DNA from: Paraburkholderia lacunae
Lineage (GTDB): Bacteria > Pseudomonadota > Gammaproteobacteria > Burkholderiales > Burkholderiaceae
Assembly: GCF_003353175.1 (NCBI RefSeq)
Contig: NZ_QHKS01000015.1
Span: 385 to 64,384 of the forward strand
Reading direction: 5' to 3'
DNA: 64,000 bases
Position 1 is the first letter of the stretch, and each line of letters begins with the position of its first letter. Shown here one piece after another: positions 25,685 to 36,414 of the stretch. The notes under the pieces were generated by a model. That model did no database searches. It saw only the letters and a program-made list of their open reading frames with translations, and was not told where the DNA came from. Made by a program: the position numbers and the translations under genes.

Positions 25685-25727
25685 GGGGCCGTCCCCGTTC
25701 GTAGCGGATGCGTAAGGTCGTCCTTAC
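25685..25727 (-). promoter_or_regulatory. guanidine-II (mini-ykkC) riboswitch
   Basis: Read on the minus strand, two small hairpins occur in a row: GTAAGG-ACGA-CCTTAC (25712-25727) and GGGG-ACGG-CCCC (25685-25696). Two short stems each capped by an ACGR tetraloop is the defining feature of the mini-ykkC motif, which binds guanidinium and turns on translation of exporters. It ends about 22 bases before the sugE start. A TAAAAT at 25736-25741 could be the -10 of its promoter. Confidence 0.88.
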
Positions 25728-25807
25728 GATCCGCAATTTTACCAAAATGGTGTACTCGGCCGCTGCGGCGTCCTGTCACAAGGGCTGCAGCAGGGCTGCG
25801 GACAGCG

Positions 25808-26506
25808 TCAAACCGCGCCGACCAGGCGATATCCGACACCCGTCTCGGTGACGATATGTTCCGGCTGCGCCGGATCCCGCTCCAGCTTGCCGCGCAAATG
25901 AGCCATATAGATCCGCAGATAGTGATGGCTCTCGACATGCGATGGCCCCCATACATCGCGCAGCAGTTGCCGGTGCGTGAGCACGCGGCCGGCGTGGCGC
26001 ACCAGCGTCGCGAGCAGCCGATATTCGATCGGGGTCAGATGGACCGCGGCGCCATCGCGGCTCACCTGGCGCAAGGCCAGATCGACGGTGACAGTACCGA
26101 AACGCACCTGCGGCGATTCGTTGGCGCCGCCTTGATTGCGCCGCCGCATATGCGCGCGGATCCGCGCCAGCAATTCGGAGACGCCGAACGGCTTGGTCAG
26201 ATAGTCATCCGCGCCGGCGTCGAGCGCGGCGACTTTCTCGGTTTCCTGGGTGCGCGCCGACAGCACGATCACCGGCAATTCGCTCCAGCCGCGCAGTTCG
26301 CGGATCACATCGAGGCCGTCGGTGTCGGGCAAGCCGAGGTCGACGATCACCAGATCGGGCTTGCGCGTCGCGGCTTCGACGAGACCTTGCTTGCCGGTTT
26401 CGGCGTCGTGCACCGCGATGCCCTCGCCTTCCAGCGCCGTTCGCACGAAGCGGCGGATCTGCTTTTCGTCTTCGATCAGGACGACGGTAATGCTGGGGTC
26501 ACTCAT
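25808..26506 (-). CDS. kdpE: KdpE response regulator
   Basis: The 232-residue OmpR-type regulator activates the kdp genes when phosphorylated by KdpD. The receiver domain has the acidic pair (LIEDE), the phospho-Asp in VIVDLGLPDTDG, and the conserved Lys in DDYLTKPF. The C-terminal winged helix ends ETGVGYRLVGAV. ATG 26506 overlaps the kdpD stop by eight bases, typical for this pair. No terminator was recognised behind the gene; the spacer to sugE is 144 bases. Confidence 0.97.
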   Translation of the reverse strand: MSDPSITVVLIEDEKQIRRFVRTALEGEGIAVHDAETGKQGLVEAATRKPDLVIVDLGLPDTDGLDVIRELRGWSELPVIVLSARTQETEKVAALDAGADDYLTKPFGVSELLARIRAHMRRRNQGGANESPQVRFGTVTVDLALRQVSRDGAAVHLTPIEYRLLATLVRHAGRVLTHRQLLRDVWGPSHVESHHYLRIYMAHLRGKLERDPAQPEHIVTETGVGYRLVGAV

Positions 26507-29483
26507 GGGTCGGCTTGGAAAGCGGGTGTTGAGGTGAATTGAGTTCGAGCGGCGCCTCGGCAGCGTGCTCCCGTGGTTGCGGCGATTGCGCCGCCGGGGC
26601 GTCGGGCTCGCCTTGCGCCGTCGTGCCGCCTGGCGTCGCCGATGCCGATGCCGATGCCGATGCCGGTGCCGGTGCCGGTGCCGGTGCCGAATCATCGGGC
26701 AACGCGCCGATGTCCTCGTCTTCCAGCACGTCAGGCGCGGCGGGCGGCGTTTCCACCGGCAGCGTGAACCAGAAGCGCGCGCCTTCGACGCGACCAGCCG
26801 CCGTCATCCGATTGAGCGCGCCGATTGTCCCGCCGTGCGCCTCGACGATCGCGCGGCAAATCGCGAGGCCGAGCCCGATGCCCGGCTTGGCCGATTCTTT
26901 CTCGCCGCGCGTGAACTTCTCGAACACGCGCGCCTCCATGCCGGCGGGCAGGCCCGGCCCGCCATCGTCGACGGTGATGCGCACGAACTGCTTGCCGCCG
27001 TCCAGGATCACTTGCGCGCCGATCGTCAGAGGCGTGTCGGCGGCCGTGTACTTGGCCGCGTTCTCGAACAGATTCGAAAAGAGCCGCTCCATCAGCACGG
27101 CATCGAGGTGCAACAGCGGCAAATCCGCGGGCAGCTTCACCTGCACCGGATGATTCGCGAGCACACGCCGGCAGGCACGCAAGGCGGCGCCGACCGTCTC
27201 TTCGAGCAGGGTCCATTGCCGGTTCAATTGCAAACTGCCCGCCTGCAGGCGCGCCATGTCGAGCAGATTCGTGACGATGCCGGTCATGCGCAGCGCTTCT
27301 TCGTGGATCGCCTCCACCAGATCGTCGCGGGGCTGCGCGTCGGGGTGGGCTTCATGCGACTGCGCGAGCATCGACGAGAAGCCGACGATGGTTGTCAACG
27401 GCGTGCGCAAGTCGTGCGAGATCGCCGACAGCAGCGAATTGCGCAAGCGCTCCGACTCCATGTTGACCAGCGCATCGCGTGCGATTTCGACGTAATGCAC
27501 CCGCTCCAACGCCAGCGCGATCTGCGCGGCGAACGCGTCGAGCATGCGTTGCTGTTCGGGCACGTCGAGCTCGCCTTCGTTGCGCATCACGACCGCGAGC
27601 ACGCCGCGCGTGCGCATCGGCGCCTTGAGCGGCAAGTACAGCGCGGCGGCGGCGGGCAGCGTATCGGTGCCATGTCCGGCCGGTTTCTGCTGATCGTAGA
27701 CCCACTGGCCGACGTCGATATCGAGCATCTCGCCTTCGAGCGTAATCGCCGCGTCGGGGTCTTCGATCTTCTGCTTCACCTGGTCGACGCTGTCCGGCAA
27801 CAGGATCGCGACACGCGCGCCGAACACCTCGCTGACGTGCCGGCTGCCGATGCCGACGATCTGCTCGGTCGCCAGCGCCGCGGCCAGTTCGCGCGCCATC
27901 GCGTACATCGCGCCGGTGCGCTGTTCGCGGCGCCGCGCGACGCTCGCCTCGCGGCGCAAGCTCGAAGTCAGATGGCTGATCACGAGCGAGGTCAGCAACA
28001 TGCCGAAGAAGGTCAACAGATACTGCGTATCGGAGACCGACAGCGACATCCGTGGCGGCACGAAAAAGAAATCGAAGGCGGCGACGCTCAGGAACGACAG
28101 CACGACACCCGGTCCGCGGCCTAGCTTCACGGCCGTGAAAATTACGCCGAGCAGGTACAGCATCACGAGGTTCGTCAGATCGATATGGTCGATCAACTGG
28201 CTCGACAGCAGCGTGATGCCCGCGCAGATCGCCAGCGCGATACCGTAGGCGTGCGGCGGCGACCGGCGCTCGCGCGCCGCGCTCAATGCCTCGCGCCACG
28301 CGTTCGCTGTGGTGTTCAGCAAACGGCGATGCTCGGCGCCACCGCGTTCCGACGACGCGCGGATCAGGGTGAGATCGAGGTCGCCCGCGCGTTCGGCGAT
28401 GCACTCGCCAAGCGGCCGGCGCAGCCGGCGCCGCAAGCCGGTGCGTGACGACGCCCCCGCGACCAGCTTCGACACGTTGCGCGCCTGCGCGTAGCCGATC
28501 AATGCGGCGACCGCATCGGTGCCCGCGAGTGTCGCGGTTTCCGCGCCGAGTTCGGCCGCGAGCTTCAAGGCGTTCAGCGTGCGTTCGCGGCGCGCGTCGG
28601 GCAAACGCTGCAGCGCCGGCGTTTCGACATACACGGCGATCCAGTCGGCTTTCAAACTGGCCGCGAGACGCGCCGCGGCCCGCACCAGCATCGGCGCTTC
28701 CGGGCCGGGACCGACACACACCAGCAGGCGCTCACGCGCCTGCCAGATGCGCTGGATCGAACGGTCCGCGCGATATTCCCGCATCTGCGCGTCGACGCGA
28801 TCCGCGGTACGGCGCAGCGCGAGTTCACGCAGCGCAATCAGATTGCCCTTGCGGAAGAAGTTGCGCACCGCGCGCTCGGCCTGCTGCGGCATATACACCT
28901 TGCCGTCGCGCATCCGGTCGAGCAGTTCCTCGGCGGGCAGGTCGACCAGCGTAACTTCGTCGGCGCGATCGAACACACGGTCGGGCACCGTCTCCCAGAC
29001 GCGAATGCCGGTGATCTGGCCGACCACGTCGTTCAGGCTTTCGAGGTGCTGGACATTGACCGTCGTATAGACGTCGATGCCCGCGTCGAGCAGTTCGTAG
29101 ACGTCCTGCCAGCGTTTCAGATGCCGCGCGCCCTGCACGTTCGAGTGCGCGAGTTCGTCGACCAGAATCAGTTGCGGCTTGCGGGCCAGCGCGGCATCGA
29201 GATCGAACTCGCCAAGCTTGCGGCCGCGATACTCGATCTGCATGAGCGGCAGCACGTCGAGACCGTCGAGCAGCCTGGCGGTTTCGCCGCGGCCATGCGT
29301 CTCCGCAATGCCGACCACCACGTCCGCGCCTTCATCCAGACGGCGGCGCGCGGCCTGCAACATCGCATAGGTCTTGCCGACCCCGGCGGACGCGCCGAAA
29401 AAAATCTTCAGCTTCCCCCGCTGACGTTTCGCTTCGTCGCGTTGCAGCTTGTCGAGCAATTCGTCAGGATCGGGGCGGTTCAT
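26499..29483 (-). CDS. kdpD: KdpD osmosensitive potassium-channel sensor kinase
   Basis: This 994-residue inner-membrane kinase senses potassium limitation. The N-terminal KdpD domain has a Walker A (GASAGVGKTYAM). A universal-stress-type domain follows (about 250-370), then four transmembrane helices (about 400-500), a GAF-like region, the HisKA domain with His in SAISHDLRTPLTTI, and the ATPase domain (GIGLGLAICRAIVEAHGG). I use ATG 29483; a TTG at 29489 would add two residues. The last about 75 residues are Ala/Pro/Ser-rich, partly encoded by a hexanucleotide repeat, and lie beyond the usual end of KdpD. Confidence 0.97.
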   Translation of the reverse strand: MNRPDPDELLDKLQRDEAKRQRGKLKIFFGASAGVGKTYAMLQAARRRLDEGADVVVGIAETHGRGETARLLDGLDVLPLMQIEYRGRKLGEFDLDAALARKPQLILVDELAHSNVQGARHLKRWQDVYELLDAGIDVYTTVNVQHLESLNDVVGQITGIRVWETVPDRVFDRADEVTLVDLPAEELLDRMRDGKVYMPQQAERAVRNFFRKGNLIALRELALRRTADRVDAQMREYRADRSIQRIWQARERLLVCVGPGPEAPMLVRAAARLAASLKADWIAVYVETPALQRLPDARRERTLNALKLAAELGAETATLAGTDAVAALIGYAQARNVSKLVAGASSRTGLRRRLRRPLGECIAERAGDLDLTLIRASSERGGAEHRRLLNTTANAWREALSAARERRSPPHAYGIALAICAGITLLSSQLIDHIDLTNLVMLYLLGVIFTAVKLGRGPGVVLSFLSVAAFDFFFVPPRMSLSVSDTQYLLTFFGMLLTSLVISHLTSSLRREASVARRREQRTGAMYAMARELAAALATEQIVGIGSRHVSEVFGARVAILLPDSVDQVKQKIEDPDAAITLEGEMLDIDVGQWVYDQQKPAGHGTDTLPAAAALYLPLKAPMRTRGVLAVVMRNEGELDVPEQQRMLDAFAAQIALALERVHYVEIARDALVNMESERLRNSLLSAISHDLRTPLTTIVGFSSMLAQSHEAHPDAQPRDDLVEAIHEEALRMTGIVTNLLDMARLQAGSLQLNRQWTLLEETVGAALRACRRVLANHPVQVKLPADLPLLHLDAVLMERLFSNLFENAAKYTAADTPLTIGAQVILDGGKQFVRITVDDGGPGLPAGMEARVFEKFTRGEKESAKPGIGLGLAICRAIVEAHGGTIGALNRMTAAGRVEGARFWFTLPVETPPAAPDVLEDEDIGALPDDSAPAPAPAPASASASASATPGGTTAQGEPDAPAAQSPQPREHAAEAPLELNSPQHPLSKPTHE
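26638..26688. repeat. hexanucleotide repeat inside the 3' end of kdpD
   Basis: Four copies of gccgat and four of gccggt (plus-strand reading) run from 26638 to 26688. On the coding strand they give the alternating Ala-Pro and Ala-Ser tail of KdpD. A change in copy number keeps the frame, so only tail length would vary. Confidence 0.92.
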
Positions 29484-29581
29484 GCTCAATGGTTTTCATA
29501 GTAAAGCGAGCGCTGTTGCAGGCATGGTGGCACGGTTGCGGACAGGCTGCAAACGACGAACCGCCGCGAACGACGGCTACC

Positions 29582-29791
29582 TTGCTGGCGGCTAGCTTGC
29601 TGGCGACCACCGCGTTGGTGGCTACCACGTTGGTGGCTATCGTGCTGGCGGCTATCGTGCTGGTGGCTACCGTGCTGGTGGCTACCGTGCTGGTGGCTAC
29701 CGTGCAGGTGGCTACCGTGCAGGTGGCTACCGTGCAGGTGGCTACCGTGCTGGTGGCTACCGCATTGGCGGCCACCGCATTGGCAGGCACC
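29582..29791. repeat. 15-bp tandem repeat, 14 copies, between kdpC and kdpD
   Basis: Fourteen units of 15 bp with plus-strand consensus gtgctggtggctacc fill 210 of the 376 bases between kdpC and kdpD. Central copies are identical or differ by one base (ctg/cag); outer copies are more diverged. Both strands are open in one frame (for example Val-Ala-Thr repeats), but no start signal, family or codon pattern supports a gene. The spacer lies inside the operon and is transcribed. Confidence 0.95.
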
Positions 29792-29859
29792 GCGAATGCC
29801 AGGCGCAACAAATGGCGAAGGCGGCGTCACATGGACGCCGCCGACCCGAACCCCAGCAT

Positions 29860-30438
29860 TTAACCTTGCTTCATCTCATCCAGCGCCAGATTCAGTTGCA
29901 GCACATTCACGCGCGGCTCGCCCAGAATGCCGAACTGGCGGCCACTCGTGTAACGCCCGACCAGCGCCTGCACATCGTTCGGCGCGAGCTTACGCGCTTT
30001 CGCCACGCGCTCGATCTGATAGGCGGCGGCCGCCGGGCTGATCTCCGGATCGAGACCGCTGCCTGAGGACGTCACCAGATCGACCGGCACCGGCTTCGAC
30101 ATATCGGTGCCGGCGGCCTTCAACGCGTCGATGCGGCCTTTGACTTCATCGGTCAACGCCGGGTTGGTCGGCCCGAGGTTCGAGCCACCCGAGTTCGTCG
30201 GGTTGTACGGCATCGGGCTGGTGGCCGACAGGCGTCCCCAGAAATACTGCGGCGCATCGAACTGCTGGCCGATCAGCTTTGAGCCGACCACCTTGCCGTT
30301 CTGCTCGAGCATGCTGCCGTTGGCCTGATCGCGGAAGACCGCCTGGCCGACAGCGCTCATCACCGCGGGATAGGCAAGGCCGGTCACGGCGGTGAGTATC
30401 GCGAAGATCACGATCAACGGACGGAACAGATTTTTCAT
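29860..30438 (-). CDS. kdpC: potassium-transporting ATPase subunit C
   Basis: This 192-residue protein has one N-terminal membrane helix (about 5-28, LFRPLIVIFAILTAVTGLAYP) and a periplasmic domain with SKLIGQQFDAPQYFWGRLSATSP-type and SGSGLDPEISP motifs, all typical of KdpC. It stabilises the KdpFABC complex. ATG 30438 has AAGGA upstream and follows kdpB by 40 bases. Confidence 0.97.
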   Translation of the reverse strand: MKNLFRPLIVIFAILTAVTGLAYPAVMSAVGQAVFRDQANGSMLEQNGKVVGSKLIGQQFDAPQYFWGRLSATSPMPYNPTNSGGSNLGPTNPALTDEVKGRIDALKAAGTDMSKPVPVDLVTSSGSGLDPEISPAAAAYQIERVAKARKLAPNDVQALVGRYTSGRQFGILGEPRVNVLQLNLALDEMKQG

Positions 30439-30478
30439 GATTGGCAATTCCTTTTAATGGCATCCCGACGCGCGGCTC

Positions 30479-32590
<2,112 letters not shown>

Positions 32591-32657
32591 TGAATCCTCG
32601 AATTTCCCGTTATCGCGTGACTTGCGCCTGTTCACTCGTTGGTTCGCGAGGGCTGCC

Positions 32658-34463
32658 TCAATGGGCGCCCATCATCATCAGATGTTCGACACCAGGACCG
32701 AGCGCGAGCGCGGGCACATAAGTCAGCGCACCGACCAGCAGCACCGTGCCGAGCAACAGCACGACGAACAGCGGGCCATGAGTCGGCAGCGTGCCGCCGG
32801 TCACGCCGATGCGTTTCTTCGCGGCGAGGGAACCGGCGATCGCCAGCACCGGGATGATCGTGCCGAAGCGGCCGAACCACATCGCGATGGCCGTGAGCCA
32901 GTTGTAGAACGGCGTGCTCACAGTCAGGCCCGCAAACGCGCTGCCGTTGTTGTTAGCGGCCGAACTGAACGCGTAAAGGATTTCGGAGAAGCCGTGCGCG
33001 CCAGGGTTGGCGATACCCGCCTTGCCCGCCTCGGTCAGCACTGCGATCGAGGTGCCGACGAGAACCAGCAGGGGCGTGAGCAGTACCACGATCGACACCA
33101 TCTTCATCTCGTACGCTTCGATCTTCTTGCCGACGTATTCCGGCGTGCGGCCGATCATCAGGCCCGCCACGAACACGGCCAGCAGCGCGAACACGAGCAT
33201 CCCGTACATACCGGAACCCACGCCGCCGAAGATCACTTCGCCGAGTTGCATCAGCAGCATCGGATAGAGGCCGCCGATCGGCGTCAGCGAGTCGTGCGTG
33301 TTGGCCACCGCGCCGCACGAAGCCGCCGTGGTCGCCACCGTAAAGATGCCCGACTGCGCGATACCGAAGCGCGCTTCCTTGCCTTCCGCATTACCGCCCG
33401 CCTGCAGCGCATTCGCCGATTGATCGACATGCAACGCGGTAAACGCCGGATTGCCCATCTGCTCCGCGCTGATTTCGCCGAACACGCACACGCCGAACGC
33501 GATCGTCATCGCCGCGAGCACCGCGACGCCCTGTTTGCGGTCCGCGATCATGCGGCCGAACGCGAGGGCCAACCCCGCCGGAATGATCAGGATCGCGAAG
33601 ATCTGCAGGAAGTTCGAGAACGGTGTCGGGTTTTCGAACGGATGCGCCGAGTTGCCGTTGAAGAAACCGCCGCCGTTGGTGCCGAGCATCTTGATCGCTT
33701 CCTGCGAGGCGACCGGCCCCATCGCGATGGTCTGCGTCTTCACCGGCGTATCGACCGTCACCGGATTGCCCTTCGCATCCTTCACCGGATTGCCTTGCGC
33801 ATCGAGCTTCGGTGCGGCGTACGTCGTGGTTTGCAGCGTCGGTACGTCCTGATACGCCTTGAAGTTCTGAATCACGCCCTGGCTCATCAACAGAGCCGCG
33901 AGGATGGCCGACATCGGCAGCAACACGTAAAGCGTCACACGCGTGAGGTCGACCCAGAAGTTGCCGATGGTTTGCGCCGTGTGACGCGCGAAGCCGCGAA
34001 TCAGCGCGATCACCACCACGATGCCGGTGGCCGCGGAAAAGAAGTTCTGGACCGTGAAGCCGAGCATCTGCGTCAGATAGCCGACGGTCTGCTCAGGCGT
34101 GTAATCCTGCCAGTTCGTGTTGGTCACGAAGCTGACCGCCGTATTGAACGCGGCGTCGACCGTCATCGGGCCGAACTGTTGCGGGTTGCCCGGCAGCCAG
34201 CCCTGCACGCGCAACAGCACGTAAAGGAACAGCGCGCCGAGCGCGTTGAACGCGATCGTGGCGATCGCGTAGTGCTTCCAGCCCATTTCCGCCGACGGAT
34301 CGACGCCGGCGATGCGATACAACACGCGCTCGATCGGGCCGCCCAAGCGCACCACGCGCGAGCTGCCGTCCATCACGCCGCTCAGGTAGCGGGCCATCGG
34401 CACCGCGGCGGCCAGCAACACGACGATGAAAAGCCCCGCTTGCAGGACATTGTTCGAGTTCAT
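32658..34463 (-). CDS. kdpA: potassium-transporting ATPase subunit A
   Basis: This 601-residue inner-membrane protein is the potassium-binding channel-like subunit. It has many helices and selectivity-filter-like loops, such as SFVTNTNWQDY, GTNGGGFFNGNSAHPFENPT and ANTHDSLTPIGG. ATG 34463 has GGAGGA upstream and overlaps the kdpF stop, so the two are translationally coupled. Confidence 0.98.
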   Translation of the reverse strand: MNSNNVLQAGLFIVVLLAAAVPMARYLSGVMDGSSRVVRLGGPIERVLYRIAGVDPSAEMGWKHYAIATIAFNALGALFLYVLLRVQGWLPGNPQQFGPMTVDAAFNTAVSFVTNTNWQDYTPEQTVGYLTQMLGFTVQNFFSAATGIVVVIALIRGFARHTAQTIGNFWVDLTRVTLYVLLPMSAILAALLMSQGVIQNFKAYQDVPTLQTTTYAAPKLDAQGNPVKDAKGNPVTVDTPVKTQTIAMGPVASQEAIKMLGTNGGGFFNGNSAHPFENPTPFSNFLQIFAILIIPAGLALAFGRMIADRKQGVAVLAAMTIAFGVCVFGEISAEQMGNPAFTALHVDQSANALQAGGNAEGKEARFGIAQSGIFTVATTAASCGAVANTHDSLTPIGGLYPMLLMQLGEVIFGGVGSGMYGMLVFALLAVFVAGLMIGRTPEYVGKKIEAYEMKMVSIVVLLTPLLVLVGTSIAVLTEAGKAGIANPGAHGFSEILYAFSSAANNNGSAFAGLTVSTPFYNWLTAIAMWFGRFGTIIPVLAIAGSLAAKKRIGVTGGTLPTHGPLFVVLLLGTVLLVGALTYVPALALGPGVEHLMMMGAH

Positions 34464-34552
34464 TCAATGTCCTCCGCGCGCAGCAGCGCATAAACGAGGT
34501 AAGCGAACAGCAGCGCGGTGGCCGCGCCCGATAACCAGAGAATCCAGTTCAT
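34460..34552 (-). CDS. kdpF: potassium-transporting ATPase subunit F
   Basis: The 30-residue single-helix peptide reads MNWILWLSGAATALLFAYLV followed by YALLRAEDIE. It has the usual KdpF length and pattern and stabilises the KdpFABC complex. It overlaps both the small upstream gene (ATG inside its stop) and kdpA (stop overlapping the kdpA ATG). Confidence 0.93.
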   Translation of the reverse strand: MNWILWLSGAATALLFAYLVYALLRAEDIE

Positions 34553-34662
34553 GAGCGCGCTCCCCGGCCACGGCGGAACACCATCAGCTTTTCGCAGCCG
34601 GCGATCAATGCAAAGGTCAGCGCGAAAAACAGCACCAGCCCCCCGACATACAGCACATCCAT
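34549..34662 (-). CDS. small membrane protein at the head of the kdp operon
   Basis: This 37-residue peptide begins MDVLYVGGLVLFFALTFALI, one transmembrane helix, followed by a basic tail (CEKLMVFRRGRGARS). ATG 34662 has GGAG upstream, and its stop overlaps the kdpF start by four bases, so it is very likely translated with kdpF. It is not a standard Kdp subunit; a regulatory or assembly role is only a guess. Upstream (34663-34764) is the presumed kdp promoter region, without a clear sigma-70 pair, as expected for a KdpE-activated promoter. Confidence 0.7.
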   Translation of the reverse strand: MDVLYVGGLVLFFALTFALIAGCEKLMVFRRGRGARS

Positions 34663-34764
34663 TTTTTTCTCCCTACACGGACTTTGGATAGATCGAACGT
34701 TATGTCGAAGCGCGTAAAGGCCTGGTCAAAGATGTCGGGACGCGTATAAAAATCGCGTAAACGG

Positions 34765-34798
34765 AAAAGGCCGCGCCACCGTGAAGTGGAACGGCCTT
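34765..34798 (-). terminator. rho-independent terminator after the quinone reductase gene
   Basis: Minus-strand AAGGCCG pairs with CGGCCTT around an inner CCAC/GTGG stem, followed by TTTT. It lies about 125 bases past the quinone reductase stop, and would insulate the kdp promoter from it. Confidence 0.75.
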
Positions 34799-34924
34799 AT
34801 GTCTGTGGGCCTTGGGATAGCGGGTGTCGACGCGCGTTGCGTGGCCGGCTGCCCGCTGCCGCGCGCGTCAATGCGGCGCGGCTTTTCGTTTCGGCTGCGC
34901 TACCGCGCGCTTACTGCATGACGC

Positions 34925-35899
34925 TCACGGCAGCAGGATCGTCGAGCCCGTCGTGCGGCGGCCCTCGAGATCGGCGTGCGCCTCGCCGACGTCCGCAAGC
35001 GCATAGCGCTGGTTGATGCTCGTTTTCACCTTGCCCGACACCAATACGTCGAACAGTTCGGCAGCCATCGCCTCGTAATCGTGGCGCTTGCTGATATAGG
35101 TGAAGAGCGTCGGGCGCGTGAAGAACAGCGAACCGCGCCCGGCAAATTCCGACGAATCGATCGGCGGCAACGGCCCCGACGCGTTGCCGAAGCTCACGAA
35201 CATGCCGAGCGGCGCGAGGCAATCGAGCGAAGCGGTAAACGTGTCTTTACCGATCGAGTCGTACACCACCGGCACGCCTGCGCCGTTGGTGATCTCGCGC
35301 ACGCGCTTCGTAAAATTCTCGCGCGTGTAGACGATCGCGTGGTCGCAGCCGTGCGCCTTGGCAATCGCGGCTTTTTCGTCGGAGCTGACCGTGCCGATCA
35401 CCGTTGCGCCGAGCGCCTTCGCCCACTGGCAAACCAGCAAGCCGACGCCGCCCGCCGCGGCCTGGATCAGGATCGTGTCGCCGGCCTTCACCGGATACGT
35501 TCGGCGCAGCAGGTATTGCGCGGTCAGCCCTTGCAGCATGACGGACGCCGCCTGCTCGTCGCTCAACGCGTCCGGCACCTTGATGGCCTGCGCCGCCGAC
35601 AGCACGCGTTCCTGCGTGTACGCGCCAGGCGGCCGCGCGACGTACGCGACCCGGTCGCCGGCCTTGAGATCGCTCACGCCCGCGCCGACCGCCGTCACCA
35701 CCCCGGCAGCCTCCATGCCGAGGCCGCCCGGCAGCGGCAGCGGATACAAGCCCGTACGGAAATACACGTCGATGTAGTTCAGCCCAACCGCATTCTGCTT
35801 GATGCGGATCTCGCCCGCGCCCGGCTCGCCTACTTCGACATCGACCCATTTCATCACTTCCGGGCCACCCGTTTTATCGAATCGAATCGCTTTGACCAT
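34925..35899 (-). CDS. NADPH:quinone reductase (zinc-free MDR family)
   Basis: The 324-residue medium-chain dehydrogenase/reductase has the QOR pattern: QNAVGLNYIDVYFRTGLYP, GMEAAGVVTAVGAGV, and the Rossmann motif QAAAGGVGLLVCQWAK. It lacks the structural-zinc cysteines of alcohol dehydrogenases. It should reduce quinones with NADPH in the cytoplasm. The hydrophilic C-terminus ends GRRTTGSTILLP, as in QorA-like proteins. It is preceded by mgsA on the same strand, 67 bases away. Confidence 0.93.
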   Translation of the reverse strand: MVKAIRFDKTGGPEVMKWVDVEVGEPGAGEIRIKQNAVGLNYIDVYFRTGLYPLPLPGGLGMEAAGVVTAVGAGVSDLKAGDRVAYVARPPGAYTQERVLSAAQAIKVPDALSDEQAASVMLQGLTAQYLLRRTYPVKAGDTILIQAAAGGVGLLVCQWAKALGATVIGTVSSDEKAAIAKAHGCDHAIVYTRENFTKRVREITNGAGVPVVYDSIGKDTFTASLDCLAPLGMFVSFGNASGPLPPIDSSEFAGRGSLFFTRPTLFTYISKRHDYEAMAAELFDVLVSGKVKTSINQRYALADVGEAHADLEGRRTTGSTILLP

Positions 35900-35966
35900 C
35901 TTGCCTCCGTGGTTCGTCGTTTTAAGCGTGATCTTCGTCTTGATTCCGATCGTGAAGCAAGCGCGT

Positions 35967-36356
35967 TCAGACCTGCCGCGTCAGGCGCAAAGCCAGCACG
36001 TCGAGAATCATCCGCGCAGTCGAAATATTGGTCGCGCACGGGATGTTGTGCACGTCGCACGCGCGCACCAGCGCGTTGATGTCCGGCTCGTGCGGCTGCG
36101 GCGTCATCGGGTCGCGCAGAAAAATCACCATGTCCACGCGCCCTTCGGCGAGCTGCGCGCCGATCTGCAAGTCGCCGCCGTGCGGGCCGGACAACATGCG
36201 CTCGACCGTCAGCCCGTGGGTGTCGGCGATCCGCGAGCCGGTCGTACCGGTGGCGATGATGTCGCAGCGCCTGAGCGTGTCGACGTATTCGCCGGCCAGT
36301 CTGACGATGTCGTCCTTCTTGTGATCGTGCGCGATCAGCGCAATGCGGGTGGTCAT
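35967..36356 (-). CDS. mgsA: methylglyoxal synthase
   Basis: This enzyme converts dihydroxyacetone phosphate to methylglyoxal and phosphate, a bypass of lower glycolysis when phosphate is short. The 129-residue length is standard. LIAHDHKKDDIV, the phosphate-binding ATGTTGSRI and the catalytic GPHGGDLQIGAQLAEG (Asp) block are intact, as is the C-terminal PCATNISTARMI. The gene may be co-transcribed with the SDR upstream (58-base gap). Confidence 0.96.
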   Translation of the reverse strand: MTTRIALIAHDHKKDDIVRLAGEYVDTLRRCDIIATGTTGSRIADTHGLTVERMLSGPHGGDLQIGAQLAEGRVDMVIFLRDPMTPQPHEPDINALVRACDVHNIPCATNISTARMILDVLALRLTRQV

Positions 36357-36414
36357 GACGTAAGACTCCTGAACCGTGGTGAGTGTCGTTGTTGTAGTGA
36401 TGAAAGCAGGCGGG

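Noticed and set aside
29464..29863. Open frames on both strands through the 15-bp array
   Set aside because: The frames come from the repeat itself (period divisible by three); no ribosome site or family supports a protein.
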